Shown here: positions 1-7,210 of the stretch, one piece after another
How positions within the stretch are numbered: the stretch's first letter is position 1
Layout: each line of letters starts with the position of its first letter
NCBI GenBank assembly: GCA_035641235.1
Contig: DASQUP010000112.1
Location: 1 to 11,467 of the forward strand
Reading direction: 5' to 3'
Source of the DNA: DASQUP01 sp035641235
GTDB taxonomy: Bacteria > Actinomycetota > CADDZG01 > WHSQ01
Length of the DNA stretch: 11,467 bases
Position numbers and translations under genes: made by a program
The notes under the pieces: generated by a model
The model's input: only the letters and a program-made list of their open reading frames with translations
The model's database searches: none
Told to the model about the DNA's origin: nothing

Positions 1-1
1 G

Positions 2-769
2 GTCGTCATCGTCATCCCCACGCGGGACCGCCTCGACCTCCTGGAGCGGTGTGTGGACAGCATCCGGGCCCGCTCGACATACGACCCGTACGAGCTGCTC
101 GTGGTCGACAACGGGAGCCGGGAGCCCCGGACCCTCGAGTACCTGGCGTCATTCCCCGGCCGGGTGATGGCGTACCCGCACGAGTTCAACTTCTCGAAGA
201 TGATGAACGCCGCCCTCGACGAGGTCGGCGACGCTGACCTCGTCCTGCTCCTCAACAACGACACCGAGGTGGTCGCGCCGGCGTGGCTCGAGGCCATGAT
301 CGAGCACGGGCAGCGCGAAGAGGTGGGCGTCGTGGGGGCCCGGCTCATGCTCCGCACCGGCGCGCCGCAGCACGAAGGGATCGTCGTGGGCTTGGGTGGG
401 TCACCGGCCCGCAACGTTGACTACGGGTATTTCGGGCTCGGCCGGACCATCCGGAACTGCTCGGCCGTGTCCGCGGCGTGCATGCTGATACGTCCGGAGG
501 TGTACAGGGGCCTCGGGGGCTTCGAGGACCGGCTCGCGGTGGCGTGGGGGGACGTCGACTTCTGCCTGCGGGCCCGAGAGAAGGGATACGTAGTCGTCTA
601 CACGCCGTACGCCGTGCTCTACCATGATGAGGGAAGCACCCGTGGCGTCGGCGGCATGCACGGGCCGGAGGACGACGAGGTCTTCCTGGCCCGGTGGAGG
701 GGGTACCGCGATCCGTACTACAGCCCCTGCTTCGATCCGGCGAGACCGTTCGAGTTGCCTCTAGGCTGA
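2..769 (+). CDS. GT2 family glycosyltransferase, C-terminal part (5' end cut by window edge)
   Basis: The frame is open from the first bases. It begins with a GT-A nucleotide-binding start (VVIVIPTRDRLDLLERCVDS), followed by LLVVDNGS, so the catalytic module is nearly complete but the gene start lies upstream. A GTG at 53 falls inside this conserved strand and is not a credible start. Visible GT2 landmarks are the acidic NNDTEV stretch (DxD-equivalent, metal and nucleotide-sugar binding), PQHEG, a GGFEDR segment and GDVDFCLRAREKGY, which fits the acceptor/catalytic-base region. The likely role is cytoplasmic transfer of a sugar from a nucleotide donor onto a growing surface glycan. Donor and acceptor cannot be read from sequence. 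The module closely resembles the last module of the next gene, so the full protein is probably also multidomain. Its stop lies 4 nt before the next start, so the two genes are almost certainly one operon. Confidence 0.9.
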   Translation, partial: VVIVIPTRDRLDLLERCVDSIRARSTYDPYELLVVDNGSREPRTLEYLASFPGRVMAYPHEFNFSKMMNAALDEVGDADLVLLLNNDTEVVAPAWLEAMIEHGQREEVGVVGARLMLRTGAPQHEGIVVGLGGSPARNVDYGYFGLGRTIRNCSAVSAACMLIRPEVYRGLGGFEDRLAVAWGDVDFCLRAREKGYVVVYTPYAVLYHDEGSTRGVGGMHGPEDDEVFLARWRGYRDPYYSPCFDPARPFELPLG

Positions 770-773
770 TGAC

Positions 774-3707
774 GTGAGCCAGCCTGCCCTCGGCGCGCCG
801 TTCGATGCCTACGAGCGGCATCGGCTGACAGCCCGCATCGTCGACCATCTCTTCGGGCCGGAGCGGCGGCCGGTCCATGTCCTCGACGTGGGGGGCCACT
901 CCTCGCTGTTGAAACAGCTCATGCCGGAGGATCGCATCGTGGTTGCCGACGTGGAGCCGCCACCACCGTTCGCGTACCGGCCGGGGATCGAGTTCCGGCC
1001 GGATGCATACGTCCGGGCGTCCGGCGGCGCGCTCCCGTTCGCCGATGGGTCCTTCGACCTGGTTGCCGCCCACGACACGCTGGAGCACGTCCCAGAGGAG
1101 GCCCGGCGGGACTTCCTCCAGGAGCTGACGCGAGCCAGCCGGGGCTACGTCGTGCTCAACGGGCCGATCCACCGTCCCGAGACCGCTCGGGCCGAGCGCC
1201 GGCTCGAGGCCTTCTGGCGCCTGGGTCTCGGGGTGGAGAATCCGGCGCTGATCGAGCACCTCGACAATCAGCTCCCCCGTCGCGAGCTGATCGAGAGCGT
1301 CCTCGACGGAGTGGGGCTTCCGTTCGTGTCGATCCCGAACGGCAACCTCCTCGTCTGGCTGTCCATGATGGCCCTGAAGTTCTACTTCGAGATCCTCCCG
1401 GAAGGGTCGGCGGTGCACGAGGCCCTTGACCGCTCGTTCAACTCGATGTGGGCGGACGCGGATCTGGCGGGCGTCTGCTATCGGGAAGCCTTCGTCGTGG
1501 CCGTGAAACCGTCAGGGGAGGCCCGCTTCGCGGGCCTTCGCGATTCCGTCACGTCGACCGAGTCCGGTCTCGGGGCGGATCGCACCTCCCCCCTGTTCCC
1601 CCTGATGGACGCGCTCCAAAGTCACTCGAGCCGACTACGGACCGAGCGCGAGTCGGTGGAGGAGCGGCTCGCGGCCGCCCTGCGGGAACGTGAACGGGCC
1701 GTCGCTGGGTCGGTGGACCGGGACGCCATGGTGCTCGGCCTTCGCCAGCGCGAGCGCGAGCTCGAGGAGCAGGTGCGGGCGCTGGACAAGGAGCTCGTCA
1801 GGGTTACCGGAGGCGGGATGAGTCGGCTGATCCACCGATCAGTGCGGTTCCTCAACCGGGTGGCACCGTGGGGAACCCGGCGGCGGAGCCTGCTGCTGGC
1901 GCCGGCCCGCGCGGTGCGGATGGCAATGGAGCGAGGGGTCGGCGCGACGGCGTTCCATCTCCTCAAGGTCTGGGTCTGGATCCCTAGGCTCTGGAAGCGC
2001 GCCTGGCCGCAGGACTCGGCTCTGGGCGGCGACGAGAGGTACGAGCTGTGGCTCCGATGGAACGTCCTCAGCCGTCGATCGCTGAACGAGATGCGGCGGG
2101 AGCTCCGCGACCTTCGATACCGGCCGCTGATCAGCGTGATCATGCCGACCTACAACACCGATCCGGCGTGGCTCCGCGCCGCCATCCGGTCCCTCCGGGA
2201 CCAGGTTTACGATCGGTGGGAGCTGTGCATCGCCGACGACGCCTCGGCGAAGGAGTCAACACTGCGAGCCCTCCGCCGTCTCGCTGGGCGGGACGCCCGT
2301 ATCAAGGTGCGATTCCTCGAGCGGAACGTGGGAATCTCGGGCGCCTCCAACGCGGCCCTCGAGCTGGCCGACGGGGAGTTCGTGGCGCTCCTCGATCACG
2401 ACGACGAGCTGAAGCCGAACGCCCTATCCGAGGTGGTCCGGAGGCTGAACCAGGATCGAGATTTGGACTTCATCTACAGCGACGAGGACAAGCGCGCTCC
2501 GGACGGACGCCTTATTGACCCGTTCTTCAAGCCCGACTGGTCTCCCGACTTCCTGATGTCGGCGAACTACGTCACGCACCTGAGCGTGTTCCGGCGCTCG
2601 GTCCTCGACGAGGTCGGCGGCTTCCGCCTCGGCTACGAGGGGAGCCAGGACTACGATCTGGTGCTCCGTGTCACCGAGGTGACCGACCGCATCGGGCACA
2701 TCAGCGCGCCCCTTTACACCTGGCGGCAGGTCCCTGGATCGGCGGCGGCGTCGACCTCGGCGAAGCCCTTCGCCTACTCGGCCGCCAAACGGGCCCTCCA
2801 GGAAGCGCTCGATCGACGGGGTCTCCAGGGGACGGTCGAGGACGGCCACGACTGGGGCTACTATCGAGTCCGGTACTCGCCTACGGGGGTGCCGAGGGTG
2901 GGTATCGTGATCCCGGCTCGAGACCGAGTCGACGTTCTGCGGCGATGCGTGGAGAGCATCTGGGACCGCTCTACATACCCTAACCACGAGCTGATCGTGG
3001 TCGACAACCGGAGCACGTCCCCCGAGATGACACGATTCCTCGAGGATCTCCCCGCTCGAGTCGTCAGGGACTCCGGTGAGTTCAACCTCGCCCGGATGCT
3101 GAACGCAGGGGCTCGCGAGGCGGGCACCGAGATCCTCCTGTTCGTGCACGACGACGTCGAGGTGATCGATCCCGGCTGGATCGAGGCGCTGCTCGAGCAC
3201 GTCACGCGCCCGGAAATCGCTGCGGCCGGCGGGCGGCTCCTGCACCTGGACGGGCGGCCACAGCACGAGGGGATGGTGATCGGGCCGCGCGGAGGCCTCG
3301 CCGAGAACGTGGCCGGGGTCGGCTACTTTGGCATCGATCGGTGCGTTCGGAACGTTGCGGCGGTGAACGCGGCGTGCCTCATGACCCGCACCGACGTGCT
3401 CGGAGACCTGGGGGGGTTCGAGGAGCGGTTCCGGGTGACGCTCGCCGACGCGGACTACTGCCTGCGCGCCCTGGAGAAGGGGTACCGCGTCGTGTACACC
3501 CCGTACGCCTCTGCCTATCACGAGCAGGCCGGACGGCACTGGCGCATCCCCGACGTCCCACGGGAGGAGGATCGTCAGCTCTTCCGCCGCAGATGGTCGG
3601 GTTTCCGGGACCCCTGTTACAACCCGAACCTGGATCCCGATGAGGCGTATGCGCTGCGGCTCGATCTGGTAGACGGAGCCACCGTAGGCCTTCGTGAGCC
3701 CCGCTAG
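774..3707 (+). CDS. Multidomain protein: SAM methyltransferase, coiled coil and two GT2 glycosyltransferase modules
   Basis: 977 residues, in order. Residues 1-245 are a class I SAM methyltransferase: motif I HVLDVGG at 35-41, an acidic VADVEP after strand 2, LPFADGSFDLV, and HDTLEHV near 100-106. Residues 281-345 are charged and heptad-like, probably a coiled coil. Residues 349-412 are basic and Trp-rich (VWVWIPRLWKRAW near 399-411), possibly a membrane-surface anchor. Residues 451-690 are a GT2 module of the Myxococcus RfbC-like type: ISVIMPTYN, DDAS at 488, DHDDE at 541-545, YSDEDK, SQDYD at 624-628, YTWR at 648. Residues 709-960 are a second GT2 module (VGIVIPARDR, VVDN, VHDDVEV at 791-797, PQHEG). 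The protein probably adds two sugars and methylates a glycan or its terminus in the cytoplasm; substrates are unknown. The start is GTG, 4 nt after the previous stop, with only a weak TAGG 8 nt upstream. A 38-nt gap precedes the next gene. Confidence 0.92.
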   Translation: MSQPALGAPFDAYERHRLTARIVDHLFGPERRPVHVLDVGGHSSLLKQLMPEDRIVVADVEPPPPFAYRPGIEFRPDAYVRASGGALPFADGSFDLVAAHDTLEHVPEEARRDFLQELTRASRGYVVLNGPIHRPETARAERRLEAFWRLGLGVENPALIEHLDNQLPRRELIESVLDGVGLPFVSIPNGNLLVWLSMMALKFYFEILPEGSAVHEALDRSFNSMWADADLAGVCYREAFVVAVKPSGEARFAGLRDSVTSTESGLGADRTSPLFPLMDALQSHSSRLRTERESVEERLAAALRERERAVAGSVDRDAMVLGLRQRERELEEQVRALDKELVRVTGGGMSRLIHRSVRFLNRVAPWGTRRRSLLLAPARAVRMAMERGVGATAFHLLKVWVWIPRLWKRAWPQDSALGGDERYELWLRWNVLSRRSLNEMRRELRDLRYRPLISVIMPTYNTDPAWLRAAIRSLRDQVYDRWELCIADDASAKESTLRALRRLAGRDARIKVRFLERNVGISGASNAALELADGEFVALLDHDDELKPNALSEVVRRLNQDRDLDFIYSDEDKRAPDGRLIDPFFKPDWSPDFLMSANYVTHLSVFRRSVLDEVGGFRLGYEGSQDYDLVLRVTEVTDRIGHISAPLYTWRQVPGSAAASTSAKPFAYSAAKRALQEALDRRGLQGTVEDGHDWGYYRVRYSPTGVPRVGIVIPARDRVDVLRRCVESIWDRSTYPNHELIVVDNRSTSPEMTRFLEDLPARVVRDSGEFNLARMLNAGAREAGTEILLFVHDDVEVIDPGWIEALLEHVTRPEIAAAGGRLLHLDGRPQHEGMVIGPRGGLAENVAGVGYFGIDRCVRNVAAVNAACLMTRTDVLGDLGGFEERFRVTLADADYCLRALEKGYRVVYTPYASAYHEQAGRHWRIPDVPREEDRQLFRRRWSGFRDPCYNPNLDPDEAYALRLDLVDGATVGLREPR

Positions 3708-3727
3708 CGACCGCAGGCCGTTACCTC

Positions 3728-3735
3728 GGGAGGGG
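3728..3735 (+). promoter_or_regulatory. Shine-Dalgarno site supporting a TTG start
   Basis: GGGAGGGG ends 10 nt before the TTG at 3746. The next possible in-frame start, a GTG near 3854, would begin inside the first membrane helix. This purine-rich site therefore favours the TTG. Confidence 0.6.
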
Positions 3736-3745
3736 CTTCTCTGAG

Positions 3746-5164
3746 TTGACGGGCACAAACGAGCCGATTGAGCGACATTCCACACCGGCGCAGAGCGGGC
3801 CGAAGCACCGGGACCGAGCTCTTCGCGGTGAGGGACCTAGGCTCGCATTAGCGGTGGTGTTTCTCATTGGCTTTGCGCTGGCCCTGGTCAGCCTCCACAT
3901 AAACGACTACCGGGTCCTCTCTCCGTTCGACGAAGCGGCGCACCTTGACTACCTCAGTCGCGTGCTCGATGGTGAAATCGTCCGACGAGGGGAGACCATG
4001 AGTCAGAGTGCGCTTCGAGTTGCCGCCTGCCGTGGCTCAGAGTTGGAAGACTTGAGGCTGCCCCCTTGTCACCGCGGCAACTACGATCCCGAGGATTTTC
4101 CGGACCGCGGCTTCAACTACCTGCACGAGCACCCCCCGACCTTCTACTTCGTGACCGCGCTTCCGGTGCGGCTGTTGACTGCTCTCGGCATGGAGGACGT
4201 GGTTGAAGCAGGGAGATGGACTGCGGGGTTGTGGTTGGCGCTAGGATTGGTGGCATTCTGGATCGCCGGTCGCCGTCTCAACATACCGCCAGGACCCGTT
4301 CTTATCGCAGTGGTGCTGCTCGGCACTACCCCCAACATCGTCCATGCATCGTCATCCGTGAACGACGATGCCACCGCATTGCTCGCAGGGAGCGGAATTG
4401 TCCTGGCGATACTGTGGTGGGAGCGGCGAGGCCGTGGTCTCCTGCTGTTGGCGCTCCTCAGTGGTGCCGTGGTCTCTCTCAAGCCAACCCACGCCTTGGC
4501 GGTGGCTGCTGGCGTTCTCTTCCTGCTCGGTCGGGGGATTACGGCTCGCCGAAAGGCCGCGGTCCCCGAGGGCAGTCCCCCAGATTCGGACCCAATCCTC
4601 GCTCCCAATGACTACTTAAAGGCGGTCTTGGCCCTGGCCGGCGGCGCCGTGGTTCTCATGGCGATCTGGTTGCCGATTCACGAGGCTATTGCGGTCTCAG
4701 ATGTGGATCCTCAGGCGGAGCGGTTCCGAACCTACAGCATCGGTCTCGCCGACGTTGTGGCTCAGGTGGGTGCTCTACTCACGCCGGTCCTGGGGCCACC
4801 GCTGGGCCCGTTCGCGAATGCGGTTGGGATCGGCCAGGCTATGGGCCTCCTACACCTCTTGGTTGTGGCGGCGACCTTTGGGGCCGCGTTCCAGGCGACA
4901 GCGATCGACCGTCCTCGCTCGGTCGGGCTAGCGGGAGCGGTGACGTTGCTGGTAGGAGGGGTGGGGCTCACCCTCATCAACTTCTATCTCCGGGGCCACC
5001 TCTTCGTGCCAGTGCTTCCCAGTCGGTACGCGTTCAGCGTGCTGCCGTTCCTGTTCCTGGGGGTTGCCGCGGCCTTGTCACGACGCTCGGTTCGTTGGTT
5101 CGCTTTGGCGTTCGCGTGTGTATCCCTGATTGTGACGCTAAACGCGCTGCTCTCCGCGGGTTGA
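3746..5164 (+). CDS. Polytopic membrane protein, GT-C/DUF2142-like, putative lipid-donor glycosyltransferase
   Basis: 472 residues with a hydrophilic N-tail (1-31) and about ten hydrophobic segments, the first at about 33-52. After the first helix comes SPFDEAAHLDYL, with DEAAH at 62-66. An acidic motif here is the usual place for catalytic or metal-binding residues in GT-C transferases. The long first loop carries HPPTFY (129-134), and a later loop has SVNDD (N206, D207, D208). SRYAFSVLP at 426-434 sits near the last helices. The same four landmarks, in the same order, occur in the membrane protein at 7972-9402, so the two look like distant members of one family. C95 and C108 in the first outer loop could form a disulfide. 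The expected role is transfer of a sugar from a polyprenyl-phosphate donor on the outer membrane face, but this is inference: activity is unproven for DUF2142-type proteins. The start is TTG. It is the last gene of the plus-strand block. Confidence 0.82.
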   Translation: MTGTNEPIERHSTPAQSGPKHRDRALRGEGPRLALAVVFLIGFALALVSLHINDYRVLSPFDEAAHLDYLSRVLDGEIVRRGETMSQSALRVAACRGSELEDLRLPPCHRGNYDPEDFPDRGFNYLHEHPPTFYFVTALPVRLLTALGMEDVVEAGRWTAGLWLALGLVAFWIAGRRLNIPPGPVLIAVVLLGTTPNIVHASSSVNDDATALLAGSGIVLAILWWERRGRGLLLLALLSGAVVSLKPTHALAVAAGVLFLLGRGITARRKAAVPEGSPPDSDPILAPNDYLKAVLALAGGAVVLMAIWLPIHEAIAVSDVDPQAERFRTYSIGLADVVAQVGALLTPVLGPPLGPFANAVGIGQAMGLLHLLVVAATFGAAFQATAIDRPRSVGLAGAVTLLVGGVGLTLINFYLRGHLFVPVLPSRYAFSVLPFLFLGVAAALSRRSVRWFALAFACVSLIVTLNALLSAG

Positions 5165-5174
5165 CCCGCTCAGA

Positions 5175-6869
5175 TCACGGCTCGGTCGATGGTGGCGGAA
5201 CCGCGTTCTTCGCCGGCCGGGCGGCCACGAACACGATGTCTCCGAGCCACCCCATCGGCAGGCGTGCGTCGAAGATCCTTGAGACCCCAGCCGCCATCTG
5301 GCCGAGGAACTCGTGAGACGTTCCGGCCCGGCGGGCGATGTAGGAAAGGTGGAACGATCGTGGAACCTGAGACCACTCTACCATCTGGAACCCCGCCGCC
5401 CACAACATGGCGTGCAGCGTCTCCGGCAAGAAGTAGTGCAGATGCGAGCGGAGGAACCACGGCCACTGGCCGTCTCGCAGTCGGGCGTGGAGGCTGGCGA
5501 GGTTGACGGTCGCCAGAACCAGGAGTCCTTCGTTCCGGATGACCGTCCGTAACCTGCGGAGGGCGTCGAGTGGGGCTATGAGATGCTCTAAGACGTCGAG
5601 CATCACGATAATGTCGGCGCTGGCGGTGTCTTCGCTCAGGGTCTCCACGGTGCCCTCGTGGAGATTCACCCCATAGTGTTCTCGCCCCGTTCGGACAGCC
5701 CACCTCGAAGGCTCTATTCCCCTTGCCTCCCAGCCGGCTCGAGAAGCCTCAGCCAGAAAGAGCCCCACATTGGAGCCTACTTCCAGTAGGCGACGTCCCT
5801 GCACGTGGTAGTCACCGAGGGAGCGAAGGATCGATCGGAATAGCTCTCGGCGGGGTCCCTCTTCGGCCAAGTACGTCTCGTCCGTGACGTCCGCGTAGCC
5901 TTGAAGGATCGCATCTGCATCGATCGTGGGACGGGATGAGACGTGCCCACAGCGGGCGCACTGGACGATGTCATCGTGCTTTCCGAGCGCGACTGTAGTA
6001 CACGCGAACTCCTCCGTTGGAACAGTCCCCCTCGCGTTCGCCGAGTAGATCAGCATATGTTCCTGTCCGCCACAGAGCGCGCAGGGATGCTCCACCCGAT
6101 CGATTTCTCGGAGAGGTTGTCCTCGGTGCAGCCGCCGGAACGCCACAGGGTAGCGAGATCCTCTCCGGCCTCGCGTCAGGGTACGGAGAGCACAATACTG
6201 TAGGCTCTGGGCCACATACTTGAACGATCCCCCGATCGAGATGGACGATGATTCCTGCGTATATCGAGTCGGGATCGGCACCTCGACAACTCGCTGCCCC
6301 CCCGTGACGGCATCGACGAGGAGTTGGGAATCGAACACGAAGTCGTCCGAGTAGCGCCGGAACGGGAGCGAAAGTAGACACCGCCTAGTGTAGGCGCGGA
6401 GGCCACTGTGCAGATCGGTGAACCTAGCCTTGAGCATAAGGTTCTCCAGCGTCGTGGTCGCTCGATTGCCCACGTATCGATACGCTGGCATGCCCCCTGC
6501 GATTGGGTCGCCCAACCCGGCGAACCGAGATCCGAAGGTCATGTCAGCGTCACCGGAGAGGATGGGCGCTATCAAGAGGGGCACGGCTTTCGGATCGTAC
6601 TGATAGTCGGGGTGTAGGAGTACGACGATTTCAGCACCGTCAGCAAGCGCTTGCTCGTAGCAGGCCTTCTGGTTTCCCCCATACCCACGGTTGCTTTCGT
6701 TGACGAACACCCGCAGACCCAGTTCTTTCGCCAGCTCGACAGTGTTGTCGGGGCTCGCGTCGTCCACAAGGATCAGCTCGGCGTTCACATCCCTGGGGAT
6801 GTCGGCTACCGTCTTCGCAAGCGTGCTCTCCGCTCGGTATGCTGGCATCGTAATGACCACTTTGCGCAT
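5175..6869 (-). CDS. GT2 glycosyltransferase fused to a zinc-motif SAM methyltransferase
   Basis: 564 residues. Residues 1-232 are a DPM1/DPG-synthase-like GT2: VVITMPAYRAESTL, ILVDDASPDNT (D36, D37), NRGYGGNQK, HPDYQYDP at 86-93 (metal site), FGSRF and SGLRAYTRR. No membrane helices follow, unlike GtrB-type relatives. Residues 263-307 hold two Cys pairs (C263/C266 and C304/C307), the zinc-knuckle-like lead often found before small-molecule methyltransferases. Residues 355-500 are a class I methyltransferase: LLEVGSNVGLF at 361-371, an acidic GIEPSRW, and MLDVLEHL at 423-430. The roughly 160-residue C-terminal domain of TylCIII-type sugar C-methyltransferases is missing, so that exact activity is unlikely. 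It probably makes a glycosyl phospholipid or transfers a sugar, and methylates a sugar or related small molecule, in the cytoplasm. The ATG has an AGGAA 5 nt upstream. Its stop faces the plus-strand block 10 nt away. It is separated from its upstream neighbour by 341 bp and so may have its own promoter. Confidence 0.9.
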   Translation of the reverse strand: MRKVVITMPAYRAESTLAKTVADIPRDVNAELILVDDASPDNTVELAKELGLRVFVNESNRGYGGNQKACYEQALADGAEIVVLLHPDYQYDPKAVPLLIAPILSGDADMTFGSRFAGLGDPIAGGMPAYRYVGNRATTTLENLMLKARFTDLHSGLRAYTRRCLLSLPFRRYSDDFVFDSQLLVDAVTGGQRVVEVPIPTRYTQESSSISIGGSFKYVAQSLQYCALRTLTRGRRGSRYPVAFRRLHRGQPLREIDRVEHPCALCGGQEHMLIYSANARGTVPTEEFACTTVALGKHDDIVQCARCGHVSSRPTIDADAILQGYADVTDETYLAEEGPRRELFRSILRSLGDYHVQGRRLLEVGSNVGLFLAEASRAGWEARGIEPSRWAVRTGREHYGVNLHEGTVETLSEDTASADIIVMLDVLEHLIAPLDALRRLRTVIRNEGLLVLATVNLASLHARLRDGQWPWFLRSHLHYFLPETLHAMLWAAGFQMVEWSQVPRSFHLSYIARRAGTSHEFLGQMAAGVSRIFDARLPMGWLGDIVFVAARPAKNAVPPPSTEP

Positions 6870-6874
6870 TTAGA

Positions 6875-6879
6875 TTCCT
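6875..6879 (-). promoter_or_regulatory. Shine-Dalgarno site for the GT2-methyltransferase fusion gene
   Basis: On the minus strand AGGAA lies 5 nt before the ATG at 6869, with a further GAGGGG slightly upstream. It supports this ATG as the start. Confidence 0.5.
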
Positions 6880-7013
6880 AACCCCTCTCGCGCTGGATTC
6901 CCGGGCGCATGATACGAAGGAACTGCCCTTGCGCGAAAGGCGAATCCGGTCGGAATACAGAGTGTCTCACCCCTGTCCCCGGCGGGCCAGCGTGGGGGGA
7001 GCAGGGTGTGACA

Positions 7014-7034
7014 TGGGATCCCAAGACATCTTGG
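7014..7034. repeat. Two adjacent palindromes in the leader region
   Basis: TGGGATCCCA (7014-7023) is a perfect 10-bp palindrome. It overlaps CCAAGA-CA-TCTTGG (7021-7034), a perfect 6-bp inverted repeat with a 2-nt centre. They lie between the TATAAT at 7097 and the downstream start at 6869, where an operator or a leader hairpin would be possible. Function is unknown. Confidence 0.4.
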
Positions 7035-7096
7035 CCGATCACGAGAACCAGTCCTCGACCTCCGGCCGTGGACCGCGTTGGTCGCCCCAAGGAGGG

Positions 7097-7102
7097 ATTA
7101 TA
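7097..7102 (-). promoter_or_regulatory. Candidate -10 element (TATAAT) for the GT2-methyltransferase gene
   Basis: Read on the minus strand, the AT-rich patch gives a perfect TATAAT, striking in this GC-rich context. No good -35 is seen 16-18 bp upstream; TCGAGC at an 18-bp spacing is the best match and is weak. Transcription would begin near 7090 and leave a leader of about 220 nt before the ATG at 6869. The assignment is tentative. Confidence 0.35.
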
Positions 7103-7145
7103 TTTCTCTCTCATACATCGGCTCGACTCGGTGTTGGCGGAGGAC

Positions 7146-7203
7146 GTGTGACGGTCGGGGCCGTGGCGGTGCTCGCGGCCCCTCGATCGAGTGGCCGTCA
7201 CAC
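7146..7203 (-). terminator. Candidate transcript-end hairpin after the 254-residue gene
   Basis: GTGTGACGG (7146-7154) pairs perfectly with CCGTCACAC (7195-7203). Inside it, GGGGCCG (7157-7163) pairs perfectly with CGGCCCC (7176-7182), and a short palindrome CTCGATCGAG (7182-7191) sits beside it. The structure starts 8 nt after the stop codon at 7211. No T-tract follows on the minus strand, so it is not a classical rho-independent terminator. It could instead be an RNA-stabilising hairpin or a protein-binding site. Confidence 0.4.
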
Positions 7204-7210
7204 CCATGAT

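Larger units (their letters stand above)
6870..7210. other. 341-bp intergenic region with promoter-like and palindromic elements
   Basis: No recognisable gene is seen here. The region lies between two co-oriented minus-strand genes. From the upstream gene it contains a branched inverted repeat (7146-7203), an AT-rich patch with a perfect TATAAT (7097-7102), and two adjacent palindromes (7014-7034). The heptamer GTGTGAC occurs at 7006-7012 and 7146-7152, and in inverse orientation at 7197-7203. A minus-strand open frame of 109 codons (7207 to 6878) nearly fills the gap. It is rich in Arg, His, Pro and Ser, has no ribosome binding site and matches nothing recognised, so it is not annotated as a gene. 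Confidence 0.5.

Noticed and set aside
53..769. GTG at 53 as the true start of the first gene
   Set aside because: The same frame continues upstream to the window edge and encodes the conserved first strand and helix of the GT2 fold (IVIPTRDR), so the gene is cut rather than starting here.
345..1418. 357-codon minus-strand open frame over the first two genes
   Set aside because: It is antisense to two well-supported genes with recognisable motifs. The product is low-complexity, Arg/Pro-rich and without hydrophobic pattern, as expected of a frame shadow in GC-rich DNA.
2424..3785. 453-codon minus-strand open frame
   Set aside because: It lies antisense to both GT2 modules of the 977-residue protein and reads through motifs that are conserved in the sense frame. 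No family is recognisable in its product.
5170..5703. 177-codon minus-strand frame within the GT2-methyltransferase gene
   Set aside because: It is another reading frame of the methyltransferase domain. The 564-residue frame carries the complete motif set, including LLEVGSNVGLF and LDVLEHL, and needs no frameshift.
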